Shown one piece after another: positions 31,877 to 42,664 of a stretch of 64,000 bases of DNA. The translations under genes and the position numbers were made by a program. Source of the DNA: Gammaproteobacteria bacterium (GTDB taxonomy: Bacteria > Pseudomonadota > Gammaproteobacteria > HK1); assembly GCA_009937425.1 (NCBI GenBank), contig JAACFO010000001.1:30552-94551 (forward strand). The letters run 5' to 3'. The stretch's first letter is position 1. Each line of letters begins with the position of its first letter. Below the pieces are notes generated by a model. The model was not told the origin of the DNA. It did no database searches and saw only the letters and a program-made list of their open reading frames with translations.

Positions 31877-34291
31877 GTGAAATCCCATGTGCAGGTTGCC
31901 GTCATTGGTGGCGGCGTGGTCGGGTGCAGTGTGCTGTACCATCTCACCAAGCTCGGATGGAAGGACGTCCTTCTCATCGAGCGATCGGAACTCACTTCAG
32001 GGTCCACCTGGCACGCCGCGGGCGGCTTCCACACCCTCAATGCCGACACCAACATGGCGGCGCTCCAGGGTTACACCATCGGGCTCTACAAAGAGCTGGA
32101 AGCCATCAGCGATCAATCCTGCGGTCTGCACCACGTGGGGGGCATCACAATCGCCACCACCCCGGACCGCATGGACTTTCTCAAAGCCGAACGTGCCAAG
32201 CACCGCTATATGGGTCTCGACACGGAGATCGTCGGTCCCGCCGAAATTCGCGAGCTGAGCCCCATCACCAACGTCGATGGCGTCATTGGTGCACTTTACG
32301 ATCCGCTGGACGGTCACCTGGACCCTTCCGGCACCACCCACGCCTACGCAAAAGCGGCGCGCATGCAGGGCGCGGAGATCGTATTGCGCAATCGCGTGCT
32401 GGAACTCAATCCGCAACCCGACCATAGCTGGCAGGTCGTCACCGAGCAGGGCACGTTGAATGCCGAGTACGTGGTCAACGCGGCAGGGCTGTGGGCCCGG
32501 GAGTTGGGCGAGATGGTCGGCATTACCATCCCCTGTCACCCCATGGAGCATCAATATCTTGTTACCGAAGACATCCCGGAGGTATACGAGCGCGGTGAAG
32601 AGCTGCCCCATGTGATGGATCCCGCCGGTGAGAGCTACCTGCGCCAGGAGGGCCGCGGACTGGTGTTGGGAGTCTACGAGCAGGCCTGCGAGCACTGGGC
32701 AGTGGAAGGCACACCCTGGGATTTCGGCCACGAATTGCTGCCCGATAAGCTGGAACGCATGATGGACAAGCTCGGTACCGCCCACGAGCGTTATCCGTGC
32801 CTGGAGGCGGCGGGCATCAAGCGCATCATCAATGGGCCCTTCACCTTCGCCCCGGATGGCAATCCCCTGGTGGGGCCGGTACCGGGGCTCAAGAATTACT
32901 GGTGTGCCTGTGCCGTGATGGCGGGCTTCAGCCAGGGCGGCGGCGTCGGACTGACACTCGCCGAGTGGATGGTGGGCGGCGAACCGTCCCGGGACGTGTT
33001 CGCCATGGACGTGTCACGCTTCGGCGATTACTGCACGCACCCCTATACCCGCGCCAAGGTGAAGGAGAACTATCAGCGGCGCTTCGCCATCTCCTATCCC
33101 AACGAGGAGTTGCCGGCGGCACGCCCGATGGCTACCACACCAGCCTATTCCATCTGGAAATCACGCAATGCCGTGTTCGGCTCCGGATTCGGGCTCGAGC
33201 ACGTCAACTATTTCGCTCCCGAAGGCCAGGAGCCCCTCGAAACCCCGACATTCCGGCGCTCCAACGCCTTTGCCACCGTCGCCGAAGAGTGCCGCGCGGT
33301 ACGCACCGCGGTGGGTATCAACGAGATCCACAATTTTGGTAAGTACGAGATCACAGGCGCCGATGCGGCCAGTTGGCTCGGGCATATCATGGCCGGTCGC
33401 GTACCCCGGCCGGGTCGGATCACGCTGACCCCGATGTTGAGTCCCAAGGGTCGGCTCATAGGCGACTTCACTATTACGTGTCTCGGTGACGAGCGTTACC
33501 TTCTTACCGCGTCCTTTGCCGCCCAGAATTTCCACACGCGCTGGTTCGAGGATCACCTGCCGGAATCCGGCGTCAACGTGCGCAATATGTCGCTGCGCCG
33601 CGTCGGCTTTCAAATCGCCGGGCCGAAGGCACGGGATCTGCTCTCGAGGGTCACGACCGGCGATGTCTCCAACACGGCACTGCCCTTCCTGTCCGCCAGG
33701 GAGATGGATGTCGGCCTGGCGCCGGCTATCGTTTGCCGCGTGACTTACACCGGCGATCTCGGATACGAAATCTATGTGGCTCCGCGCTACCAGCTCGCTC
33801 TCTACGATGCGTTGCATGAGGCGGGACAGGATCTGGGGCTGCGGCCCTTCGGCATGCGCGCGATGATGTCTCTGCGTCTGGAAAAATCTTTTGGCGCCTG
33901 GCTGCGGGAATACCGGCCCGACTACACCGCAGCGGAGACCGGCCTCGATCGATTCATCAATTTCGCCAAGAACGACTTCATCGGCCGTGATGCGGCCATG
34001 GCGGAGCGCGACAAGCCTCCTGCGCGCACACTCTGTACCTTCGTGGTGGAAGCCGACGATGCGGACGTTTCGGCGGATGAGCCCATCTGGAAGAACGGCG
34101 AGGTCGTGGGCTTCGTCACCTCCGGCGGTTACGCGCATTTCGTGGACAAAAGCGTGGCGCTGGGTCTTCTGCCGAGGGAGCTTGTCAGCGAGGACGCTGT
34201 ATTCGAAATCGAGATCCTGGGCGACCGCCGCCCCGCCCGTCTCATCACCAAAGCGCTGCTCGATCCAGAGGGCGCGCGCATGCGAGGTTAG
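31877..34291 (+). CDS. dimethylglycine/sarcosine dehydrogenase-like FAD and folate enzyme
   Basis: This 804-aa two-part enzyme has an N-terminal FAD oxidase domain ([28 protein letters not shown] contains the His that carries covalent FAD in mammalian relatives), an FAO_M linker (about residues 375-430) and C-terminal GcvT-like folate domains (about 430-800). Members oxidatively demethylate dimethylglycine, sarcosine or related N-methyl compounds and pass the one-carbon unit to tetrahydrofolate. The start is GTG. The gene follows the NAD dehydrogenase by 57 bases and precedes the PrpB-like gene by four. The precise N-methyl substrate is not determined. Confidence 0.9.
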   Translation: MKSHVQVAVIGGGVVGCSVLYHLTKLGWKDVLLIERSELTSGSTWHAAGGFHTLNADTNMAALQGYTIGLYKELEAISDQSCGLHHVGGITIATTPDRMDFLKAERAKHRYMGLDTEIVGPAEIRELSPITNVDGVIGALYDPLDGHLDPSGTTHAYAKAARMQGAEIVLRNRVLELNPQPDHSWQVVTEQGTLNAEYVVNAAGLWARELGEMVGITIPCHPMEHQYLVTEDIPEVYERGEELPHVMDPAGESYLRQEGRGLVLGVYEQACEHWAVEGTPWDFGHELLPDKLERMMDKLGTAHERYPCLEAAGIKRIINGPFTFAPDGNPLVGPVPGLKNYWCACAVMAGFSQGGGVGLTLAEWMVGGEPSRDVFAMDVSRFGDYCTHPYTRAKVKENYQRRFAISYPNEELPAARPMATTPAYSIWKSRNAVFGSGFGLEHVNYFAPEGQEPLETPTFRRSNAFATVAEECRAVRTAVGINEIHNFGKYEITGADAASWLGHIMAGRVPRPGRITLTPMLSPKGRLIGDFTITCLGDERYLLTASFAAQNFHTRWFEDHLPESGVNVRNMSLRRVGFQIAGPKARDLLSRVTTGDVSNTALPFLSAREMDVGLAPAIVCRVTYTGDLGYEIYVAPRYQLALYDALHEAGQDLGLRPFGMRAMMSLRLEKSFGAWLREYRPDYTAAETGLDRFINFAKNDFIGRDAAMAERDKPPARTLCTFVVEADDADVSADEPIWKNGEVVGFVTSGGYAHFVDKSVALGLLPRELVSEDAVFEIEILGDRRPARLITKALLDPEGARMRG

Positions 34292-34295
34292 CATT

Positions 34296-35189
34296 ATGCC
34301 CGGCGAATCAGCGGGGGAGCGCTTTCGAGCAGCACTGGATGCGGAGCGGCCATTGCAAATTGCCGGCACCATCAATGCGTACTGCGCGCTGCTTGCAGAG
34401 CGCGCAGGCTTCCGCGCGATCTACCTGTCCGGCGGCGGCATCGCCAACGCATCCTTCGGGTTGCCCGATCTGGGTGTTACGACCCTCGACGACGTGGCCG
34501 AGGATGTCCGCCGGATCACCGACGCGTGCCCACTGCCGTTGCTGGTGGATGCGGACACCGGTTTCGGACCGGCGCTGGTTCTTGCGCGTACCGTGCGGCG
34601 CCTCGCCAAAGCCGGGGCCGCGGGAATGCACATCGAAGACCAGGTTCAGGCGAAGCGTTGTGGCCATCGACCGGGAAAGGAACTCGTGTCCAGCGGTGAG
34701 ATGCAGGACCGACTGAAAGCGGCCACGGACGCCCGTGTGGACGCGAGCTTCGTGATCATGGCGCGCACGGATTCTTACGCCGCCGAAGGTTTGCAGAAAT
34801 CCATTGAGCGGGCCCACGGCTACGTGGAGGCCGGCGCCGATATGATCTTCGCCGAGGCGCTGAAAACGCTGGACGAATTCCAAGCGTTCACCACCAGCCT
34901 GGACGTGCCCGTGCTCGCGAATATCACTGAATTCGGCAAGACACCGTTGTTCAGTCGGGACGAGTTGGGCGCAGCCGGTGTGCGCCTGGTTCTGTACCCA
35001 CTGTCGGCGTTCCGAGCCATGAGCCAGGCAGCCACCGGCGTCTACGAGGGCATTCGAACCCGCGGAACGCAAAGCGACCTCATCGACACCATGCAGACAC
35101 GGGAAGAGCTGTACGAAATCATCGGTTATCATGAGGCGGAGCGTGCGCTGGACGCGCTGTTTTCTGCGCAGAAAAATCCGGATGAGTAG
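34296..35189 (+). CDS. isocitrate lyase/PEP mutase family enzyme, methylisocitrate lyase-like (PrpB)
   Basis: This 297-aa TIM-barrel enzyme has the Mg-binding [10 protein letters not shown], the [20 protein letters not shown] loop containing the catalytic Cys of methylisocitrate lyase, and IMARTDSYA. These fit PrpB, which splits 2-methylisocitrate into pyruvate and succinate, though oxaloacetate decarboxylases and dimethylmalate lyases share them. It begins four bases after the previous stop. With the MmgE/PrpD gene next door a methylcitrate-like pathway is suggested, but no methylcitrate synthase is present here. Confidence 0.85.
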   Translation: MPGESAGERFRAALDAERPLQIAGTINAYCALLAERAGFRAIYLSGGGIANASFGLPDLGVTTLDDVAEDVRRITDACPLPLLVDADTGFGPALVLARTVRRLAKAGAAGMHIEDQVQAKRCGHRPGKELVSSGEMQDRLKAATDARVDASFVIMARTDSYAAEGLQKSIERAHGYVEAGADMIFAEALKTLDEFQAFTTSLDVPVLANITEFGKTPLFSRDELGAAGVRLVLYPLSAFRAMSQAATGVYEGIRTRGTQSDLIDTMQTREELYEIIGYHEAERALDALFSAQKNPDE

Positions 35190-35306
35190 TGCGCGCCCCT
35201 GAATGACGAGCCAGTGTATGAACAAAATAGCTGCGCATAAATGTACTGACACTCCGGCTGCAAACAAATATCAGCCACCATCCAGGAACACGATGCGGAG
35301 AGAAAG

Positions 35307-36689
35307 ATGACGAACGCGACGAGTGAACGAAGTCGAACGACAGGCCGCGTCGTGGAAGGTTTGAGCCACGCACTCGCAAGCTACAGCAGCAACGTGCGCT
35401 TCGATGACATTCCGCAGGATGTGGTCACATTCGTCAAGCACTGCCTGCTCGACTGGCTGGGCGTCACCCTCGCAGGAAGCCGGGAAGACGCCGGGCGTAT
35501 CGTAAGGGAGGAGGCTCTCGAACAAGGGGGGTCACCCCAGGCGACGCTCATCGGTGTTGGCTCGCGCACCAGCATTGCACAGGCGGCTCTCGTCAATGGT
35601 ACTGCCTCCCATGCGCTGGATTACGACGACGTCCACTTCGCATTTCTCGGCCACCCCACGGTGACGGTGCTGCCCGCCGTGGTGGCGGTCGCCGAGCGCG
35701 ACGCCTGTAATGGCAGAGATTTGATCACGGCTTTCGTGGCAGGCGTCGAGGTCGGTTCGCGGATCGGTCTGTACGTGACCGAGGCGCATTACGCCCGCGG
35801 CTACCACGCCACCGGTACGCTGGGAACATTCTCCGCGGCGGCGGGCACGGCGCGCATGCTGGGGCTGGATAGCGAGACTTGCGCGACGGCCCTGGGCATC
35901 GCTGCAACCCAGTCCGCCGGACTCAAATCCATGTTCGGCACCATGTGTAAACCGCTGCACGCAGGCATGGCGGCACGCAACGGACAATACGCGGCGCTGC
36001 TCGCCAAGCGTGGCTTCAGCGCACGCCGCGACGGCATCGAATGCAGCCAGGGATTCGCCGACACCCAATCTCCCGTAGCCGCACCCGAGGGCGTGCTCGA
36101 AGGCTTTGGCGAGCATTTTCATACCCGCGACATGCTCTTCAAGTATCACGCGGCCTGCTACGGTACCCATGCCTCCATCGAAGCATTAACGCGGTTACGC
36201 AACGCCCACAGTATCGAATCCGGGAACGTCGACAAAGTGGAGATCCGCGTACCGACCAGAAATCTCAAAGTGTGCAATCTGCAGGAACCGCGCACCGGCC
36301 TGGAGGCAAAGTTCAGCCTGCGCCAGGTGAGCGCCATGGCGCTGGCCGGGAAAAGCACCTCGGATATTGCGGTCTACGACGACAACATCTGCAGTGACCC
36401 GGCACTGGTGGGCTTGCGCAACAAAATACAGGTCGCTGGAGATGCTGAACTGGCGCGCGGCACCAGCGAAGTCATTGTCTCCATGGACGACGGCGTCGTT
36501 TACCGGGAGTTCGGCAACGTCAGCGTGCCGAGTAAGGATCTGGACAATCAGGGCCGCAGGCTCGAGGACAAGTTCGTCACCCTGGCGAGCCCCATCATCG
36601 GTGACGGAAAAGCCTTGAAAGTCGTCGATCTAGTGCAGAAGCTCGAACAGCTCGAGAGCATGGATGAACTGATACAGCGCTGTCATTAG
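35307..36689 (+). CDS. MmgE/PrpD family protein (2-methylcitrate dehydratase-like)
   Basis: This 460-aa protein matches the MmgE/PrpD fold along its length: DWLGVTLAGSREDAGRIV, GTASHALDYDDVHF with the conserved Asp-Asp-His, HATGTLGTFSAAAGTARMLGL, and KYHAACYGTHASIEAL. In PrpD it dehydrates 2-methylcitrate; relatives act on citrate, itaconate-type or unknown substrates. GGAG precedes the ATG by about 7 bases. It follows the PrpB-like gene by 117 bases, a gap large enough to hold its own promoter. Confidence 0.88.
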   Translation: MTNATSERSRTTGRVVEGLSHALASYSSNVRFDDIPQDVVTFVKHCLLDWLGVTLAGSREDAGRIVREEALEQGGSPQATLIGVGSRTSIAQAALVNGTASHALDYDDVHFAFLGHPTVTVLPAVVAVAERDACNGRDLITAFVAGVEVGSRIGLYVTEAHYARGYHATGTLGTFSAAAGTARMLGLDSETCATALGIAATQSAGLKSMFGTMCKPLHAGMAARNGQYAALLAKRGFSARRDGIECSQGFADTQSPVAAPEGVLEGFGEHFHTRDMLFKYHAACYGTHASIEALTRLRNAHSIESGNVDKVEIRVPTRNLKVCNLQEPRTGLEAKFSLRQVSAMALAGKSTSDIAVYDDNICSDPALVGLRNKIQVAGDAELARGTSEVIVSMDDGVVYREFGNVSVPSKDLDNQGRRLEDKFVTLASPIIGDGKALKVVDLVQKLEQLESMDELIQRCH

Positions 36690-36759
36690 TGGAAGATTAT
36701 CGACTCGGCGACATGCGCATGAGAGAAATCCGGGTCAGAGACGGTTTTCTCGCATTTTT

Positions 36760-37608
36760 CTAGCTGTTGGTGGTTCGGAACGGGTGTTGGGGATAGGTGC
36801 CGAGGATCTTCAGCTTGGCACAGAAGAACTGCAGCTCTTCGATGGCGTGGGCCACGTGGGGGTCGGACGGGTGACCTTCGATTTCGGCGTAGAACTGCGC
36901 GACTGTGAAGCTTGCGTCGACGATGTAGCTCTCGAGCTTTGTAATATTGATTCCGTTGGTAGCGAAACCGCCGAGGGCCTTGTACAAGGACGCGGGGATG
37001 CTGCGTACCTGGAATACCAAGCTGGTCATGCAGGGGCCGTTGCGGGGATCCGGCTCGGTCCGGGCCCGTGACATGACCACGAAGCGCGTGGTGTTGCCCA
37101 GCCGATCCTCGATGCGCGTGCGCAGGGTCTGGAGAGAGTAAATCTCGCCTGCGAGCTTGGAGGCGATAGCGCCGACTGCGGGATCGCCGCGCTCGGCCAC
37201 GTCCCTGGCGGCGCCGGCCGTGTCCGCGGAGTGCACGGCTTCCACTCCCAACTCCCGAATCAGCCCGCGGCACTGGGCCAGCGCCTGGGTGTGGCTCTCG
37301 ATTTTCTTCAGTCCTTCCAGGGTGGCGCCGGCAGGCGCCAGAAGGCAGTGCTGCACCGGGTGAAAGTGCTCGTTGATAATGTACAAGCTCGATTCGGGAA
37401 GCAGGTGATGCATGTCGGCGACACGCCCGCCCAGAGAATTCTCGATGGGGATCATGGCCAGCGACGCCGATCCGTCCGAGACGGCGGCAAAGGCGTCGTC
37501 GAAGCTTTCGCAGGGCACGGGCTCGAATTCCGGATAAGCCTCGTTGCAGGCGAGATGTGAATAGGCGCCCGGCTCGCCCTGGAACGCGATGTTCTTTTTG
37601 CTGGTCAT
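36760..37608 (-). CDS. pheA: prephenate dehydratase with ACT domain
   Basis: This 282-aa protein is a stand-alone prephenate dehydratase, which makes phenylpyruvate for phenylalanine. The catalytic domain opens with IAFQGEPGAYSHLAC and includes IPIENSLGGRV and the NTTRFVVM motif with the catalytic Thr-Arg-Phe. A C-terminal ACT domain (FVRS-type strand, GINITKLESYIV) gives phenylalanine feedback. No chorismate mutase is fused; GammaP PheA usually is a fusion, so this layout is more like alphaproteobacteria. It is convergent with the MmgE/PrpD gene. Confidence 0.93.
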   Translation of the reverse strand: MTSKKNIAFQGEPGAYSHLACNEAYPEFEPVPCESFDDAFAAVSDGSASLAMIPIENSLGGRVADMHHLLPESSLYIINEHFHPVQHCLLAPAGATLEGLKKIESHTQALAQCRGLIRELGVEAVHSADTAGAARDVAERGDPAVGAIASKLAGEIYSLQTLRTRIEDRLGNTTRFVVMSRARTEPDPRNGPCMTSLVFQVRSIPASLYKALGGFATNGINITKLESYIVDASFTVAQFYAEIEGHPSDPHVAHAIEELQFFCAKLKILGTYPQHPFRTTNS

Positions 37609-37700
37609 GACTGCCCTCGAGGCACGCAGGAGCGGGCAATTGTAAACCAGGCTCCGGGCGCTTCGCGAAATTCTCTTGCCGGCGGGGGGGGTGCCCCTAC

Positions 37701-39056
37701 ATGATGACTGCCATGGAAGTCATCGCATTTAAGCGCAAGCCTTCCCGCCCGGCCCCCAGGGGGACCACCGGCGCCCTGGGCTGGCTGCGCGCCCAGTTGT
37801 TCTACTCCTGGTGGAGCACCGTCCTCACTCTGGCGGTCGGCTACCTGCTCGTCAGCCTGCTGATGGATCTCTACAGCTGGGGTATTGCCGATGCGGTGTG
37901 GAAGGCGGACTCCCATCGCGAGTGCCTGGACGAAAGCCCCCACGGCGCCTGCTGGGCCGGCATCAACACCTGGTTCGGCAGTTTCCTCTACGGCCGCTAT
38001 CCGGCGTCGGAGCGCTGGCGGGTCGATTTCGCCTTCACTATCTTGCTGTTGTGGCTGATTCCTTTGTGGATGGGACGGGTACGCGCCAAGCCCACCATCG
38101 CCATCAGCGTCATATTGATCTTTCCCTTCCTCGGCAGCTACCTGTTGTCCGGTGGTGATCGCGGCTGGTTCCTGCTGGTGATGGTGCCGCTGGGTATCGC
38201 TGTATTTGTCATGATCTGGCTGCACGTGGCCCTGTGCCTTTGCACGCAACACTCCCTGGCAAGTTGGTTGGGTCAGCGCGCCGGCCTCCAGGGGAAAGAC
38301 GATAAATTGCAAATACGCGTTGTCGTGATTGCCTGCACCGTGCTGACGGCAATCACCGCGGCGCTGCTGTCCGATTGGTCGGTGGTGGGGGTAAAGACAA
38401 ACCTGTGGGGCGGCCTGTTCGTCACTTTCCTGGTCGCCGGTGTCGGTGTCGCCGTCTCTCTCCCCGGCGGCATCCTATTGGCGCTGGCACGGCGCTCACG
38501 GATGCCCTTCATGCGCGCCTGCGTAATCGCCTATATCGAGGTGGTGCGCTCGGTGCCCCTGATCACCGTGCTGTTTTTCGCCGTGACCATGACCCCGTTG
38601 TTTCTACCGCCGGATATGGCCCTCAACAAGCTGGTGCTGGTACTGACCGCGGTCTCGCTGTTCTCCGCGGCTTACATGGCCGAGGTGGTACGCGGCGGCC
38701 TGCAGGCGATTCCCCTGGGTCAAATCGAGGCCGCTCAGTCCATCGGACTCGGTTACTGGCCCATGATGCGTCTGATCGTTCTACCCCAGGCGCTGAGACA
38801 CATGATCCCGAACATCGCCAGCCAATACATCGGGCTGCTCAAGGACACAACGGTGATATCAATCGTCGGCCTGTACGACTTCCTGCTGATGCTGCGCGTG
38901 CCGGCGCAGAATCCCGTCTGGATAGGATGGCACATCGAACCATTCGTATTCGGCGGGGCGGTTTACTTCTTTTTGTGCTTAGCCATTTCCCGATACAGCA
39001 GGGTGCTGGAGCAGCGCGGCAACAGTGTCGCGAGGGCGGGAATCAAGCCTCGTTAG
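37701..39056 (+). CDS. general L-amino acid ABC transporter permease (AapM/BztC-like), orphan
   Basis: This 451-aa permease has the long N-terminal helical extension of AapM/BztC (several helices up to residue 225) followed by a HisM-type core, with LGYWPMMRLIVLPQALRHMIPN containing the EAA contact loop for the ATPase (QIEAAQSIGLGY). In known operons it comes with a binding protein (AapJ), a partner permease (AapQ) and an ATPase (AapP), none of which is here. Its 3' end overlaps the convergent oxidase gene by 14 bases. Function requires partners encoded elsewhere. Confidence 0.87.
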   Translation: MMTAMEVIAFKRKPSRPAPRGTTGALGWLRAQLFYSWWSTVLTLAVGYLLVSLLMDLYSWGIADAVWKADSHRECLDESPHGACWAGINTWFGSFLYGRYPASERWRVDFAFTILLLWLIPLWMGRVRAKPTIAISVILIFPFLGSYLLSGGDRGWFLLVMVPLGIAVFVMIWLHVALCLCTQHSLASWLGQRAGLQGKDDKLQIRVVVIACTVLTAITAALLSDWSVVGVKTNLWGGLFVTFLVAGVGVAVSLPGGILLALARRSRMPFMRACVIAYIEVVRSVPLITVLFFAVTMTPLFLPPDMALNKLVLVLTAVSLFSAAYMAEVVRGGLQAIPLGQIEAAQSIGLGYWPMMRLIVLPQALRHMIPNIASQYIGLLKDTTVISIVGLYDFLLMLRVPAQNPVWIGWHIEPFVFGGAVYFFLCLAISRYSRVLEQRGNSVARAGIKPR

Positions 39057-40152
39057 TGACAAGGTCCGCAACGTACTCGCCGATGGCGATTGACGATGTG
39101 AGCCCGGGTGACTCGATACCGTAGAGATTGATGAGCCCCGGCACGCCGTGCTCGTCAGTACATTGGATGTAAAAATCCCGCGCAGTTTCTCCTTGCGCGT
39201 AGATCTTCGGCCTGATTCCTGTGTAGTCGGGTTGCAGGGCGCCGTCGGGAAGTTCTGGCCAGTAACGGCGAATGGAGGCGTAAAAAGCCTGGGCCTGGTC
39301 CGCGTCCACATCGTAATTGAGATCATCTACCCAATGCAGATCGGGGCCGAACTTGCAGCGCCGCGCCAGATCCAAGCCTACGTGAACGCCGAGCCAGGCG
39401 GCGTCAGGCATGGGATAGATGAGCCGTTGAAAGGGACAGGCCCCGGTAAGCTGAAAATAGTTGCCCTTGGCCGGATACAGCGCCGGGATGGTGTCTTTGG
39501 CGAGCCCCGCGACGCTCTGCGCCACTGCCTGGGCGCCAAGGCCGGCACAGTTCAGCAGCGAATCGCAATCCAGGGTCATTGCGTCGCTACCGCCCGTTAC
39601 CACGCGCAGACCGCTGCCATGGATCGCCGCGGCGACGCATGGCGTACCGAGAGCAATTACTGCACCGTACTTTTCCGCATCCCCCTGCAATGCGAGCACG
39701 TACTCGTGGACATCGATGATTCCAGTCGACGGCGACAGCAGCGCGCCCGCGCATCGCACTACCGGCTCCAATTCCGTTACCTGCTCCGGCGTCAGGTATT
39801 CGAGATCATCCACGCCGTTGCCGCGTGCCCGTTCCTGTAAAGTCTGCAACGCGGGAAGCTGCGCGGCGTCGGTAGCGACGATCAATTTACCGATACGTGC
39901 ATGGGGAACGCCGTGCTCTTCACAGAAGCGATACAGCGCATGTTTTCCCTGCACGCATACGCGCGCCTTGAGACTGTTCTTCTCGTAGTAGATTCCGGCG
40001 TGAATCACGCCGGAGTTACGCGAACTTACGCCAGAACCGATATGGGTTTCGGATTCGAGCAACACGACCTCGCGTCCCCGGGAGGCAAGTGCTCTCGCCA
40101 CCGCCAACCCCACGACGCCGGCACCGACGACGATGCATTGAACCCGTTCCAC
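39043..40152 (-). CDS. LhgO-like FAD-dependent 2-hydroxyglutarate oxidoreductase
   Basis: This 369-aa flavoprotein has an N-terminal FAD motif (CIVVGAGVVGLAVARALASRG) and the SSRNSGVIHAGIYYEKNS segment diagnostic of L-2-hydroxyglutarate dehydrogenase/oxidase. It would oxidise L-2-hydroxyglutarate, a side product of malate dehydrogenase or a lysine breakdown intermediate, to 2-oxoglutarate in the membrane electron chain. The start is GTG. It lies 27 bases downstream of the SDR gene and may be in its transcript. Related FAD oxidases of other hydroxyacids cannot be excluded. Confidence 0.85.
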   Translation of the reverse strand: MERVQCIVVGAGVVGLAVARALASRGREVVLLESETHIGSGVSSRNSGVIHAGIYYEKNSLKARVCVQGKHALYRFCEEHGVPHARIGKLIVATDAAQLPALQTLQERARGNGVDDLEYLTPEQVTELEPVVRCAGALLSPSTGIIDVHEYVLALQGDAEKYGAVIALGTPCVAAAIHGSGLRVVTGGSDAMTLDCDSLLNCAGLGAQAVAQSVAGLAKDTIPALYPAKGNYFQLTGACPFQRLIYPMPDAAWLGVHVGLDLARRCKFGPDLHWVDDLNYDVDADQAQAFYASIRRYWPELPDGALQPDYTGIRPKIYAQGETARDFYIQCTDEHGVPGLINLYGIESPGLTSSIAIGEYVADLVTNEA

Positions 40153-40179
40153 CCGCTGGCCCGAAATGGCGTACCGCCG

Positions 40180-40938
40180 TCAGCCGCGCCCGACGAATGG
40201 CATCTTCGTCGCCATGATGGTCATGAACTGTACGTTGGCGTCCAGGGAAAGACTCGCCATGTACACCACAGCGCTGGCGACATCTTTGACATCCATGGTC
40301 GATTCAATTTCTACCGATCCGTTTGCCTGCGGGACCCCTTTGGTCATTCTCCGTGCCATCTCGGTTAACGCGTTGCCGATGTCGATTTGGCCACATGCAA
40401 TGTCGTGCTTGCGCCCATCCAGCGAGATGCAGCGCGTGAGCCCGGTTATCGCGTGCTTGGTTGCCGTATAGGGGACGGAGTCGGGCCGCGGCACGTGGGC
40501 CGAGATGGAGCCGTTGTTGATGATGCGCCCACCCCTGGGAGTTTGGCTCTTCATGAGATTAATCGCCTGCTGGGCGCAGAGAAACGGGCCGGTTAAATTG
40601 ACGTCGACCACATACTTCCACTGTTCGAAACTGAGGTCCTCCATGGGAATTCCCGGGGCATTGACGCCGGCGTTATTGAACAAGACATCCAGGCGGCCGA
40701 ATTCCGCTTGTGTCTTCTCGAACAACGCGGCAACGGAGGCAGGGTCGCTGACGTCGGTGGGCACTACCAGGGTTCGGGATCCGGCGTCAGCTGCCAACTT
40801 CGCGGTCTCCTTCAAGGGATCCTCGCGGCGCCCGGCCAGCACTGTCGCGTATCCAGCCTCGCAAAGAGCGATCGCCGCCTGTCTGCCTATACCGGATCCC
40901 GCACCGGTAACCAGGGCAATTTTTTCGGACGAGGTCAT
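40180..40938 (-). CDS. SDR family NAD(P)-dependent oxidoreductase
   Basis: This 252-aa classical short-chain dehydrogenase has the [12 protein letters not shown] cofactor loop, NNAGVNAPG, a catalytic Ser in [10 protein letters not shown] and the YTATK Tyr/Lys pair. An Arg at LAGRR after strand 2 favours NADP(H). The substrate is unknown. GGAG seven bases upstream supports the ATG. It sits four bases after the DHA2 transporter stop and could be cotranscribed with it. Confidence 0.9.
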   Translation of the reverse strand: MTSSEKIALVTGAGSGIGRQAAIALCEAGYATVLAGRREDPLKETAKLAADAGSRTLVVPTDVSDPASVAALFEKTQAEFGRLDVLFNNAGVNAPGIPMEDLSFEQWKYVVDVNLTGPFLCAQQAINLMKSQTPRGGRIINNGSISAHVPRPDSVPYTATKHAITGLTRCISLDGRKHDIACGQIDIGNALTEMARRMTKGVPQANGSVEIESTMDVKDVASAVVYMASLSLDANVQFMTIMATKMPFVGRG

Positions 40939-40941
40939 TAC

Positions 40942-42510
40942 TTATCTCCCATTATCTTTCTCAGGCCGCTTCACGCGTACCAGCAGCAAAAGAGGCAACG
41001 ATGCGAAGCATACTATCGCGTACATGACGAAAGCATTATCGTAGCCGATCATCTGGGCCTGGCGGCCCACTTCATCCCCAATCCGGGACAACCCCTCGAC
41101 CGTATCCAGATTCCAGGCACCGGAAACCCCCGGGTAGCGCAGCGACTCCTTGTATGGACTGATGTTCTCAGCAAGCTCCGCATAGTTAATTCTGGCTGTG
41201 CGCACCACCACCATGAAACTCAATGATATGAATATGCTTGTTCCGAAGTTTCGCAGCAGATGGAAGATCGACGAACCCTCGGGCATGAATTTCTCGTTCA
41301 AGGTGGCGAAAGTCATGACGACCAGGGGCACCCACATGAGTCCGCTGCCCATCCCCTGGATGACGCCAGCCAGCGCGATGGTTTCCGGTGGCACGTTGAC
41401 ATTGAAGCTTGCCATCATCAGGCCGCTGATTCCGTTCAGCACCATCCCGATGAAAAACGTGAGCCTGGGATCCATCCACCCCAGTCTTCCGGCCGTGAAA
41501 AAGCCGACGACCATTCCCAAGCCGCGCATCGCCAGCAGTAAGCCGATGAGGGAGTCCGGGTAGCCCTTTAAATTGTGCAACATGGGCGGCAACAATGTAA
41601 TCGGCGTAAAGTTAAGCATGCCGTAAACGAAGACCAGACCCAGGCCCACACTGAAGTTGCGATCCTTGAATAACTGCGGATTCAGGAACGGCGCGTCGCT
41701 GGTGGCGGTATGCACGATAAAGAGATAGAGGCCCAGTGCCGCTCCACAACCGTACAGAAGAATTTCCCGGGACGAGAACCAGTCGAGGCGTTCGCCGCGG
41801 TCAACGAGCAGTTGCAGGCAAATGATGGCGAATGACAAAGCGAGAAAACCCGTCCAATCGAGCTTTGCCGATTTTTCCCTGGCGACAGGCCGGATGAAAC
41901 TGATGACCAGAATAAATGCCAGGAGGCACAGGGGCACGATGGAGTAAAATACCCATCGCCAATCATGGGCCTCGGCGAAGTATCCGCCCAGGGCCGGGCC
42001 TACTGCCGGCCCTATAACCACGGTCATTCCGAAAAAACCCTGGGCCATGGGCCGATCCTTGCCGGTGAAGTTCACCAAAAGAATGGACTGGGACAGGGGT
42101 ACGATGGGTGCGCCGAAGGCGCCCTGGGCAACCCGGTAGAGAAGCAGGGTCTCCAATGACGTGGCGGTGGCGCACAAAAACGTGCTCACGGCGAACCCGA
42201 TGATGGCCCACAAGAGTAACGGACGCTCGCCCAGGCGACTCACCAGCCAACCAGTCATCGGCGTAATTACCGCGGTGGCGATGACGTTCAATGTAACAAC
42301 CCAGGCGATCTGTTCCGGTGTGGCGGAGAGCGCGCCCTGGAGTTGAGGAAGGGCAACATTGATGATCGTGGCCGTCAGCGCGTACAGCATCGTACACACC
42401 GATACCGTCACCAGAATCATGGCTCGGGATAACGATGATTTACTCGGGACAGGTTCGACCGGGAGCGCCTCGGCCGGCGTTACGCCATCGGGTGTCGGGG
42501 ACGACTTCAT
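40942..42510 (-). CDS. DHA2 family MFS multidrug exporter (EmrB/QacA type)
   Basis: This 522-aa protein shows 14 transmembrane helices with the DHA2 signature loops: WLVSRLGERPLLLW (motif A) and GPAVGPALGGYF (motif C, antiporter type). Proteins of this group expel drugs or bile-like compounds by proton antiport, often with an EmrA adaptor, which is not found here. The C-terminus is short and basic. Neighbouring SDR and oxidase genes follow on the same strand. Confidence 0.9.
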   Translation of the reverse strand: MKSSPTPDGVTPAEALPVEPVPSKSSLSRAMILVTVSVCTMLYALTATIINVALPQLQGALSATPEQIAWVVTLNVIATAVITPMTGWLVSRLGERPLLLWAIIGFAVSTFLCATATSLETLLLYRVAQGAFGAPIVPLSQSILLVNFTGKDRPMAQGFFGMTVVIGPAVGPALGGYFAEAHDWRWVFYSIVPLCLLAFILVISFIRPVAREKSAKLDWTGFLALSFAIICLQLLVDRGERLDWFSSREILLYGCGAALGLYLFIVHTATSDAPFLNPQLFKDRNFSVGLGLVFVYGMLNFTPITLLPPMLHNLKGYPDSLIGLLLAMRGLGMVVGFFTAGRLGWMDPRLTFFIGMVLNGISGLMMASFNVNVPPETIALAGVIQGMGSGLMWVPLVVMTFATLNEKFMPEGSSIFHLLRNFGTSIFISLSFMVVVRTARINYAELAENISPYKESLRYPGVSGAWNLDTVEGLSRIGDEVGRQAQMIGYDNAFVMYAIVCFASLPLLLLVRVKRPEKDNGR

Positions 42511-42664
42511 ACTGTTCGGCGCGTGGCGGGAGAATATGAGTATTCTATTGCCCGCATGCCATCGTTGGATAGTCGTTCACCCGTCCTGCGAAAGATGTGA
42601 TAAAGCCCGGACGACGGGAATCGCGAGGACCGTTAGAAACTGATTGTAAAATATGGGCCCGCTG

